From: Hyaloperonospora brassicae
Taxonomy: Eukaryota; Oomycota; Peronosporomycetes; Peronosporales; Peronosporaceae
DNA: 64,000 nt
Assembly (NCBI GenBank): GCA_947650285.1
Contig: CANTFL010001490.1
Span: 434,001-498,000, forward strand
Direction: 5' to 3'
The position numbers and the translations under genes were made by a program. Positions 43,498 to 52,529 of the stretch are shown one piece after another. The first letter of the stretch is position 1; each line of letters begins with the position of its first letter. The notes under the pieces were generated by a model. That model searched no databases. It was not told the origin of the DNA and saw nothing but the letters and a program-made list of their open reading frames with translations.

Positions 43498-44451
43498 ACA
43501 CGAGCCCTAGGCGCTTGTAGACGGATTGCAAGTTTGAAATCGCGTCACGCATCTCAGCCGAGATGTGTGCCCTTCCCCAGGGCGAATTTAGGTAAAACAC
43601 ATCCCTATGTGCACGCTGCGAGTTGTTAACACAACTCGCACAAGGGTCTCCCCATGTGAGGCAAGGAATGCCTGCCTCACTCGATAAACAGTGCAACCGG
43701 TACCTAGCACCGGTTGGCGTGTCGCCTCAAGTTTCTTGAGCCACCCTTCTCGTCCAAAATTCTTTACGTTCTGGACGAACGCGTTCCACGCAGCCAAAAG
43801 CGATGCTTTGTCACGCTTTTGGTTGCTGTTGTACCATCAATGTCTAAGAAAAACATCGAGATAAAAATCTTCTTCAGCGCGAAAGTTCTTCGCGCTGGAA
43901 CTCAAGCCGTGAAGATCAGTCGCATCGAATAAGGGTATTCGATGGTGTTGGCTTGTCTCGTGAGACAAGCTATTGATGATCCGTTCGGGCAAACGCCACG
44001 GCTTCAGCTCATCACGCTTCACAGTGGTACCCTTGTCGGTACCACAGTTGTCAGTATGACGATGGGTTGCACCATCGTCAAGTCGCTCGTGCGAAGGAGC
44101 ACGAGCTGATTGCGGTGATGAGCAAACATACTCATCACCCGATTCGTCATCACTGCCGAACAGACTGTGTTGCAACTCACGATCCCGTTCGTTCGGCAGT
44201 GGCCTTGGCGAACACTGAGGCGTCGCCGGTGAGCGAGACGCCTCTGGCGCATTGCCCGAGTCAGACACGTCTGACTCGCCAGAGTAGATGACCTCTACGT
44301 CGAGGTCATCATGCGCACGCGGTGAGGTGCCGCGTGCACCTGCAGCACCTGTTGCTACAGGCGAAGAAGGAGCAGCAGACGACGAATCGTCTGCCGCAGA
44401 GGCTGGCACAGCACCGGGCTGTGTAGGTCTTGAGTCACCTCGCATAGACAT
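42869..44451 (-). pseudogene. Long antisense reading frame in the Gypsy 3' region
   Basis: Read from ATG 44451 downward. A Ser/Asp/Glu-rich N-terminus (44451 to about 44000) leads to a folded-looking part (WRLPERIINSLSHETSQHH, FRAEEDFYLDVFLRH). One TGA at 43837-43839 falls in frame, after which the same frame continues (AAWNAFVQNVKNFGREGWLK, SVHIGMCFT). A one-base frameshift near 43590 follows, then 43696-42869 (GRAHISAEMRDAISNLQSVY). The end is a strong coiled coil of about 118 residues (heptads in EIDELRDDLKHERDRR, EISRLSSEVSYLRDQTDRL). I recognise no family. It overlaps the sense chromodomain frame almost completely. Confidence 0.7.
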
Positions 44452-44570
44452 GTTAACTATGCGAGGTCAAGCGGAAAGTGAATGGAACGGACCCAACAAG
44501 TGCTCCCTGTCCCAATGGTGGTCAACGGGTGGCCGCCATATTTTCGATAGTCACACGGTGACTATCAGTT

Positions 44571-44581
44571 AAGGGGGGGGG
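44571..44581 (+). other. Polypurine tract of the Gypsy element
   Basis: AAGGGGGGGGG ends three bases before the 3' LTR. This is the usual place for the plus-strand primer. Confidence 0.75.
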
Positions 44582-44584
44582 TGA

Positions 44585-44975
44585 TGTAACTGGGCAGCCC
44601 GTTACATGAAATTGTCACTTTAAGGAAAGTGACAATAAAGAATATGAAGTTGGATATTCTTTAAACAATATCACCAAAGTGGTGATATTGAAGGGTCGAC
44701 CAAAGTGTCTGTTCATTGGTTGATATCTTGATGATATCAACCCACCAATTGCCGCAAGACGCGCGCAATGAGTGGTGACGAGACGTCACCATACACTCAG
44801 TTATATTAACATAATTAAGTTAAGTCAAACAGAGAGATAGTAGTTAAAAGACTTAATTATATTAATATAACAGTTCTGCTTTTACCCTACCTACGCTTCC
44901 TCGCTTGCCACGTGTACGTCTGTCGGGGCACCGAAACCCTTGCGTTAAGTTCACGCAAGGGTGTGCCCCGTTACA
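44585..44975 (+). repeat. 3' LTR of the Gypsy element
   Basis: 391 bp, TGTAAC...GTTACA, about 98.7 percent identical to the 5' LTR by eye. It is followed directly by LINE sequence. Confidence 0.97.
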
Positions 44976-46470
44976 GGCCGCGCATGCTGGTATTCGCGGG
45001 AAGGCGAGCAGTATATACCAGATCAATATTCGTTAAATGAAGAGCAGGTAGAGTCCAAATCGTCCGCCGAGTCCACAGGGATAGGTGATTTGTGGAGAAC
45101 CTGAGGGTGTCGAAAAAAAATCGTGAGCAACGCTCAGTAGCTTGAATGTCGGAGGCGAATTTGCGCCGAGAAGCTAACTGCTCGGACTCCTCTAATTTTA
45201 CGGATAGAATCGCCTTCGCAGAAGCAATAGCGGAAGAAGGGTCCACCGAAGGTTCCAAAGCCTGCCGATGGCGAAGTCGTTTGACGGGTAGGTGGAGATC
45301 TTCGATAGCACGGAGACGTGCATTTTTTAAACGAGAAACAACCCGCGAAGAAAGATGAAGTCTTGCCGTTTATGCTCATCGAGCAAGCATCCGGGATTCG
45401 GGCGCCTCAACATTGGATTAAATGACGCAGCAAGTCGGAGTAAGGAAGTACGTAAATAGTCCTGAGCCTTAGGCAAGTGGATGACCCATGAAGTGCATTT
45501 CCAAGGAGCACGGCCCGGAGGCCGAAAGGTATTGGAGCCGAGACGAAACGATAAACCAATGTGATCCCCCGTTCCAGATTGAGCCGTTAAATCGTGGGAA
45601 ACCGTATTAAAAACGGAGCGAAAAAGTCCATAATTCACAAAAAGATAGTCTAAGCGAGAAGCACGGGTCGGACCGGTGAACTCTTGAACGTCGAGATGCT
45701 GAAGGCGCCACGGGTCGACCAATCGTAATGCCTACATCCAGCTAAGTAACTCGTCCCAGCCTTGAAGGCGAGCCCGATTGATTGAACGGGCCTGGTCCAA
45801 TTGAGTGGAAATAACCGTATTAAAGTCTTCCATAACAATGTGGTGGGCGTCATCCTCGAAGTGACGAGGAAGGGCCGAAAGAAATTGCGGGCGGTGCTCC
45901 GGGGAGGCAGGGGCATATATGACATGAATGTAGGTACGAATCGAGTCCAGCGTTCCCGCAACCAGTACATAGCGGGAGAGAAGCAGAGCAGAACTGACGT
46001 AGCGGGAAGTAACATCGTGGAGAGCACGAATTGGACAGGTTGGGGTTATAAGCAAGCCTACACCCGCCAGCCCAGTGAAGGAGGTCATGTTGTCTTGGGA
46101 CCAAAAACTGAATTGAGCCGAGAAGCTGTTTGCAAGAGGTATTTGAACTTATCAAACCTCCTAAGTCCAGTAAAAGGGTCTCTTATAGGCCAACCAGGTG
46201 GAAATTGTTGGAAAATAGTTTAAGGTCGAAAGCGTGATGGCATTGCAAGCATGCGGACAGGACTGAGATGTCTGGCATCTTTGTTCGTCGGGTTAAGCTG
46301 TCACATCCTGGATAAGCAAGCGCGATTGCACGGCAGACTCGATGATCAAAATCGGACCGGCGGCGCGTATGTAACAAACGGGTGACCCATATCGCAAATC
46401 GGGTGCAATACCTCTGTTTGCTATGGCAGCAACATACCGAGTCTTTAGATGTACGGCCCTTTGTAGTCAT
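44976..46470 (-). mobile_element. Non-LTR (LINE) retrotransposon fragment, endonuclease region
   Basis: On the minus strand, broken frames give an apurinic-type endonuclease: VIYAPASPEHRPQFLSALPR, MEDFNTVIS (family GDFN), then SRLDYLFVNYGLFRS and GTGDHIGLSF near its end. They continue into a pre-RT region reaching 44976. Upstream (46470 to about 46150), a frame with CLQCHHAFDLKLF may be the end of ORF1. The reverse transcriptase itself is missing, because the fragment stops at the Gypsy LTR. Stops and frameshifts mark it as dead. Confidence 0.8.
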
Positions 46471-48246
46471 ACATCGAGCCGGTATCAGAGAGAGAAGTGG
46501 ACCACAAGTGTGTCATCCTATCCTGAAAGAATCACCACACGTCTCATCCTATCCGGAAGGACACTCATCTATCTCATCCTACCCTGAAAAGACAAAAAGC
46601 CGAGTTTATCGACAAAGTGCAGGCTGTGTTGTCGATGCAAATATGGATGTCAGCAACGACGAATTGCGGCGTGCGAAGCTACTTAGATCTGTGGTCGTGC
46701 TAACACCGTCGATTACCCTTTATACTGGTGGTAGCTGTAGACGAATCACCATTAATTTACTAGAGTCGGCACTTGACGCAACAACTCATCAATCGTGCGG
46801 GGTGAGACGAAAGCTACACAATGTGGATGGAACGTATTCGCCATCAGCCGACCTTTTCGAGTGCATTTGTGCAAGAGGTGATGGCAAACTCGAAGGTCAG
46901 GGAAGCTGTATGGTGCACGTGGGTCGAAATGTCCCGACGTTTTGGTATGACTTTGACAGGTTTAGTAAGAGACGTGAAACAGCTCGCAATTTATTGCAGC
47001 CCTGAAAACCTGATCAGCCCAACTTTGTTGGGTATCGTAATGGCATACAGCGGGCAGTGGGCGGCGCACGACCCATTTTCTGCAAACAGGGGTCGCTCGA
47101 TCACAACTTCTGGCGTTGCATGATGACACGACCGATATAGTGGCAATCAGCTGTCGATCATCGTTGAGACAGCACGAACGCGAAAATTGCAGAACGACAT
47201 GTGGCTTTCTAGCTCTCTTTTTGCAGCGAATCTTGCAGTCAGCTGACCTATACGGTCTTGTTGCGTGTCGAGACCAGGCTACAGCTATGCAGCATATCAA
47301 GTGAGTACCATCGAAAGGTCAACTGGAACCCAGGACCTAGTTACGATAGATCCCATGAAAGGACCGATGGGATGTTATAGTGTGATGATGAAACATGTGG
47401 CGAGGCGTCTTGCAACTGAGTCCATATCTTCACGTACACGCCCACATGACAAAGCCTTTTGAGTACGTCTTGGCTTAGAGCGGAGGTGTGTCGTACAATG
47501 TTGAGGCCATTTGCATGACAAGAGCACTGCAACAGCGCCAATGCCAGAATCTCCCAGAGATTGCGAGTTTCTTTCTTTCTAGCTGTGATCTTTCGCAATA
47601 ACAGTGAGGCCTTTGCTCCATCTTTGGCAGAATAGCCTTTTAAATGTGTGCGCTCGCTAGGTTTAATCGAAAGCGCAAGACGATCAATCAATCTGTCATT
47701 ACGTTGATGCATCTTGTGATTCCGTGTTTGCACAGTTGCTTCAAGGTAAACCAAGGCTACTGTGCTATTGATGGAGGTAATGCTGTGCATTGTGCGTCAG
47801 AAGCTTATCGATAACTGCACCAACTTGTGCATGACTGTTTCTTGCATGAGTAGCGTATACTTGTACCAGATTGTAAACGGCGGACGTTGAAACAGCTCAA
47901 AAGCAGTGGCGGGGTACAGATATACTCTCTGCGGCTGCAGCGGGCATCCAAAAGACAATCCTTGTGTCGTGTGCACCATCAAAGTCTCGCGGTGCGCTCA
48001 TGAACACTACTTCGCAGATGCAAAGTGATGCAGCGCGCGAAGTCCCATGGTATATTAGTCGAGCAACGGATCGCCGTTCCGCACAGACATCTACAGCAGT
48101 GGCAACTGACTCGTTCATTCTACTTCTTTGCAGGTCCATCATAACGTCTGCCAAATGCAGCAAGTGGATGGTCGCCTCTTAGACTGCAAAGGTTTGCGGA
48201 TAGCGAAGCGCGACGTGAGAAGCGAGGAGATGCTCCTGGAGCAATT
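46471..48246. other. Interval without a supported gene
   Basis: About 1.8 kb between the LINE fragment and the bZIP gene. An uninterrupted minus frame at 47341-47790 (149 residues) has protein-like composition but no domain I know. A plus frame at 46382-47005 includes the tandem repeat described separately. Neither is called as a gene. Confidence 0.45.
46513..46592 (+). repeat. Three-copy 30-31 bp tandem repeat
   Basis: TCATCCTATCCTGAAAG and variants begin at 46513, 46544 and 46574. The copies are diverged at several positions. Confidence 0.85.
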
Positions 48247-49937
48247 TCACAGCTCCCCGAGCAGCGCAGTCACGTCTTCTACTGTCAGATCGCGATCGTC
48301 TTTTTTCAAAATAGCGCGCACAGCATCCGAAGCATCTTTGTTCGGCACTGACAGCGTCTTGTCGACAAAGCTCGGCAGTCGATCCTGATTGGCATCCACC
48401 CACCGCAAATATGTGAGTGACTGCTCCGGCGTCAAAATAGAGTGCAGCATCTCTGTTTGTCGCTGAACCGCCTCCGAGCGCTGCTCGAGACTTTTCTTCA
48501 GCTTGCATAAATAGGTCTGTCGAGTCAACCAAACATTACACGGTAAAGCTCACGCACACGAGAATCCCACAGCTCTGTTTCGACACGCACCACAGCCATT
48601 GCTACTCGTCGGCGCTCCGATTTGCTGCTCTTCGAGTCGCCTGACCTGCACCACGAGCGCAAAGAAAAGGCATCAGAGCACAGATACAGCTAAGCGAGTG
48701 CATGTTGCCAACGTGTAAACGTACTTGTACAGCGACCTCAGTTTCTCATCCTGCTCGTACGTAAGAGCGAGGTCGCTCGTCAACGTCGACCACAGGGTGT
48801 CTTTCTTTACCGTCACGGGGCTTTTCTTTTTCTCGGGCACGTCTCCAGCATTTTTTACCCCCGCACTATCATCCTTGTCAAAGAACGAATCGTCCTGGAT
48901 ACTGAGCCACAAGAGAAACCGGCAGTACGGAGGTAGCAGCAGGTTGTCGAGTTGACGAAAGTTGTAGTCTTTCACAGCAACTCGCTCCTACAAACGTGCC
49001 ATGCAAGACATCATAGCGTCATCAGCTACTGCGTGTGACCCATCAGCACGTTTCGCACGAGTCCTTACGACACTGTTTGGTCCAAATCGTTCTTGAATCA
49101 GCATCAGACCCTGCCGAACCTTTTCCTGAACAGCCTCCAGTTCCAAGCAGGTTGTGCATGAGCCACTCCACTCCTTTTCCATTCTTCCCATCGCACAACA
49201 TCAAGCCACAGCACATCCACGCTAACGCACCTCATCCACACCGCCGTTTTTCCGATCGGCCGCGAGGCTCTTCAGCATATTCGACCGCACTTGGTTCAAC
49301 GTCTCATCTGCGCGCTCCAAGTGACTCGCACGCGTCGTGTCAATACTCTCCGTCAGCTGTGACACCTGACTCCACGCACAGCAACGAGAGACGTCAGCCA
49401 TTCTCTCTTCCCCTTTTTCCATCCCTCCAGGCACAAAAAACAACACACAAACAACAAGTAACACACACACACACAAAAAGGACCTAACAACAACACACAC
49501 ATACAAACAGCAATACACACACACACTTTCTCCTCCAGCAACTCCAGGTACTGCTTCTTGCGGCGCCGACTCTGACGCGCCGACTCGCGGTTCCTGGCCA
49601 GCCGCCGCTGCCGCTTCTCGTCCGTGTCCAGCGCCCCATTGCTCGACGACGTGTCTTCGTCGTTGGCCATTGGACGCATCATCGAACTCTCGACAAAGCT
49701 GCTGATGCTGGGCGGCGGCTGGAACGCCGAGCTGCTGCTGCTGTTCGTCTCGTCGCTGCCAAACGGCCGCTCGGGCGCCAGCAGCACCGTCTGCCCGTGC
49801 GAAAACTGCTCAGCTGCATCGACTGCGCTGCTGCTGTCGGTCGCACGTAGTGGGAGCGCATGCAGCGGCTGCTCTGCTGCGACATCGGCCGACAGGAAGT
49901 AGCTCAGGAGGTCGTCGTCTTCCGCCGTGAGGTCCAT
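48247..49937 (-). CDS. bZIP transcription factor
   Basis: Six exons join in phase: 49937-49527, 49365-49231, 49173-49069, 48987-48725, 48645-48540 and 48516-48247, giving 429 residues. The basic region RRLARNRESARQSRRRKKQY has the canonical Asn and Arg (N-x7-R), followed by a zipper (LELLEEK, then VSQLTESI) interrupted by intron 1. The N-terminus is acidic and Ser-rich (activation-like). The C-terminal 250 residues include NFRQLDNLLLPPYCRFLLWL and ILTPEQSLTYLRWVDANQD, a conserved-looking region seen in oomycete bZIPs with long tails (from memory, not checked). Intron 1 is CA-rich. The 49069 donor is the least certain boundary. Confidence 0.9.
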
Positions 49938-50919
49938 ATCGTTGTGGTCGAGTGCGGACGAACAAATTGACCAATGGCAGGGCAGCTAGAGGACCTGCAT
50001 ACTTTTGTATGCAGACCCACAAAAACACAGAGGTCAAATACGCAGAGCACATGGCACAATTGTGTGTCGATCGACGTCGACAATTAGGCCACCAGGATCT
50101 ATCTATACGCGCTTCCAGGTCCACTTCAGGCGAGCAGCTGGAGGTTGCAGCAAACACCTGATCCAAGCGCTCGATGCAGTCGAATGAAGCGATTCGACCT
50201 CTCAAGTACTGCCACATTCGTGGGTCTGCTGAATGAAAGCTGAGCGACTGGAGCGTCGACCACTTTCGTGCAATTAATTCTCGGATGTCAAATAGACTGT
50301 CGTGCATTCCGACGTTTTGCGACGCGGACACCAAGTTCCTTGTAGAAGAATGACCCGGAGCCAGATCTCGGCCTGGTGGAAAAAGCGAACGACAATCGAT
50401 TGACGTTGGGCAAGTGCCTGCAGGTCGCTGCTGTTTGCAAACTTCGGCGCAGTTTGTGCGTCAGAGGTCAATAAGGTGTGGTCAGCACAGGGGCGAGCCG
50501 GTCGGTAGAACCGGTTTCGACTCGAGGCAATTGCCACAAACCCGATGAGCCGGTTTTGATCCGGTTTCTTCTCGAGTCGATTCCACCCCAGTCGATACCA
50601 CCCAAGTCGGATCATGCTCGCTATCCTGTCTTTCATCCATCGTGCCGTCCGACATCCTTTCTTTAGAAACGTAAACGCACCTTATGCCGACCCAGCACCC
50701 CCCCCCCCTCGAGCCAAACCACACGACAACATCCAACCGGCGGCCAGTAAGTACGCACGCTGAGGTTTTTCCACCTTCTCCGGCCCCGCCTCCTCGTCCC
50801 TCCTCCTCACTCGAGAAAACGTTCAGTCCGACGGAAGCCGTTGCAACGTCACTGCCGCATCGATCGATCGCTCTCTCGCTCTCTCGCTCTCTCGCTCTCT
50901 CTCTCTCTCTCTGCACACA
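49938..50919. other. Upstream region between the bZIP and R3H genes
   Basis: About 980 bp between divergent start codons. Frames here lack domains. A CCGGTTT/CGAGTCGA-type short repeat recurs at 50500-50600, and a C homopolymer sits at 50698-50707. Confidence 0.45.
50870..50912 (+). promoter_or_regulatory. GCTCTCTC / (CT)n tract next to the R3H start codon
   Basis: Three GCTCTCTC units run into a pure CT run that ends eight bases before ATG 50920. It must lie in the leader or at the transcription start. Confidence 0.6.
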
Positions 50920-52529
50920 ATGCCGCGCGCCTCTGACGTTGCACTGGCGCCCGACGTGAGCGACTCGGAGAGTTCGCTCTGCGAGAGCGAACTGGAGCTC
51001 GAGATGGCGTATGGCGACGGACCCATTGCGCCGCTGCGGGCAGAGGCGCCGAGCGCGGCCGACGACGTGGGAGCGATCGAGAAGAGCACAGGCGCCGGCG
51101 GTCTGCAGCGCCTGTGCAGCAGTCGCGACGGCGGCCGTCGGGCGCGGACACCGACGCGACGGAGCGCTGAGGCGCCGCGAGTCGGCGGTGCAAAGCGACT
51201 GATGAACGTCCACCCGATACGTTCCGCGGGGTATCTGATGCACCCGAACGAACTGCCGCTGGGCGCGCGCAAGCAGCAGCGCTGGCTCAACGGTGCGCGG
51301 GAGAGAGAGAGCGAGTGGGGGGACGTGCAACTGACGTTTGTGGTGTGTGTGTTGTTGTTGTTGTTGTTGTTGTTGTTGTGGTTGGGGCTTGTATGGAGAC
51401 AGATCACCACTTTGGGAATCGTGCGGCGTCGACGCGGTTGGAAGATTTGATGGAGCACATGAACATTAGTGTGGAGTGGAGGTGGGTGCAGCGCCAGAGG
51501 CTCCGGGTTGGGCTACTTGGTTGGCTGTGATGGTGGGGCGTTGGGTTGACGATGGCGATGGTGTGGTGTTGTGTGTGTGTAATAGGTCGAACTTTACGAA
51601 GTTGGCCGAGCCGCAGAATGAAGCGTTGCAGACTGAGTTCCGTCAAGGGGGAGGCGTACGGGAGCCCGAGGTATGCCGTGGGCCATGTAATCGACGCAAC
51701 GACAAGTGGAGCGGTAAGTGTTTGTAAAATGTGTGTGTGTGCGTGTTGCAGTGGTGTTACGGCTGTGCGTTGGTGGTGGTCGTTTGGTGGTTTGACTGTG
51801 GAAGTGGGTGCTGTGCTGTTGCTGTGGTATGCTGAGCAGATGCCGAGCAAATGTTTACTCGTGTCGACCGGCGTGCGCGAACGTTGTTGCTGCGGTCGCT
51901 GCATTCGCTGGCGCCGTTCATTGAGGCAGTTGAATGCGTGGTCTTGCACTTCATTCAGGTACGTGCTGGATGATTGGAAATCGACGGCATGACGCGCTGT
52001 ACTAACGAGACAGTGTGTGTGGCTATCGATTGCAGTGGCGAGAGGTGCCATCAGAGGTGGAAATAGCGGCACCGCTGCTATGTATGCTGAAACACCCGAT
52101 GGAGTTGGTGAAAGTGTGCGAGAAAGACGTGCGGCTGATCATACCGCTGTTGGACTCGGCCTTCCACCGCCTGATCATACACAGCGTCTGCCAGTTCTAC
52201 GGTGTGCGATCACGAAGTGCGTTATGAGTCTGTATTATTTGTTGTGGTCGATGCTTGCGCGCTCATGTCGTGCAATCTGTCCAGCCGAGGTCAATCGTCG
52301 CCTGAACACAAAGATCATGGTTCTGAAGAGTCCCAAGAAGAGGAGCTCGGACGAGGACTTGGCCCAGATATCGCTGTGCGACTTTATCCGCGAAACGCGC
52401 GTTGCTCGCCGTCATGGGGCTGCAGCCTTGCTCGAGAAAGTCACAGACAATTGCAATGCACTCGAGCTACAGTCCAAGAGCAGCGAGTGTAGCGATGGAT
52501 TCTGCCTTGTGGAAGCCCCGCAGGTGTAG
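50920..52529 (+). CDS. R3H-domain protein (R3HDM4-like)
   Basis: Six exons in phase: 50920-51292, 51403-51481, 51586-51670, 51848-51958, 52036-52216 and 52285-52529, giving 357 residues. The R3H-associated N-terminal motif is visible as GARKQQRWLN near 120. The central helix FTRVDRRARTLLLRSLH matches the FxRIxRRLRxLLKR segment of R3HDM4. The R3H domain contains SAFHRLIIHSVCQFYGVRSR; R3H domains bind single-stranded nucleic acid. The tail has a KIMVLKSPKKR basic patch. A GTT repeat (51348-51379) lies in intron 1. Another donor at 51713 would include a natural-looking extension but shifts the frame, so the 51670 donor is preferred. Confidence 0.8.

Larger units (their letters stand above)
37086..44975 (+). 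mobile_element. Ty3/Gypsy chromodomain LTR retrotransposon, non-autonomous remnant
   Basis: A 7890-bp element bounded by two 391-bp LTRs starting TGTAAC and ending GTTACA. The internal order is gag, protease, reverse transcriptase, RNase H, integrase and chromodomain, the chromovirus order. A long antisense frame lies at the 3' end. The LTRs differ at only about five positions, so insertion is fairly recent. Yet gag and pol carry two in-frame stops, several frameshifts and catalytic-site changes, so this copy cannot encode its own proteins. The five bases on each side (CCACG left, GCCGC right) do not match, so no target-site duplication is seen. Confidence 0.97.
37086..44975. repeat. Hairpin-saturated sequence: dense perfect short inverted repeats
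   Basis: Throughout the LTRs, gag, pol and the antisense region, perfect inverted repeats with 8-12 bp arms and loops of 2-10 nt recur every few tens of bases. Arms checked base by base include 37112-37122/37127-37137 (11 bp), 37513-37523/37526-37536 (11), 37691-37700/37704-37713 (10), 38412-38421/38426-38435 (10), 40804-40812/40818-40826 (9), 41331-41341/41344-41354 (11), 41852-41863/41867-41878 (12), 42392-42403/42408-42419 (12), 42743-42752/42757-42766 (10), 43875-43883/43889-43897 (9) and 44437-44447/44457-44467 (11). Confidence 0.93.

Noticed and set aside
37086..44975. CRISPR-like array as an explanation for the many short repeats in the Gypsy element.
   Set aside because: The arms are different at every hairpin; there is no common repeat, and the sequence codes for gag and pol.
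51640..51720. An apparent one-base frameshift in the R3H gene at a GGGGG run, because the other frame (AYGSPRYAVGHVIDATT) looks natural.
   Set aside because: A donor at 51670 (GAG|GTATGC) keeps every phase consistent through the stop, so an intact gene explains the data without a lesion.
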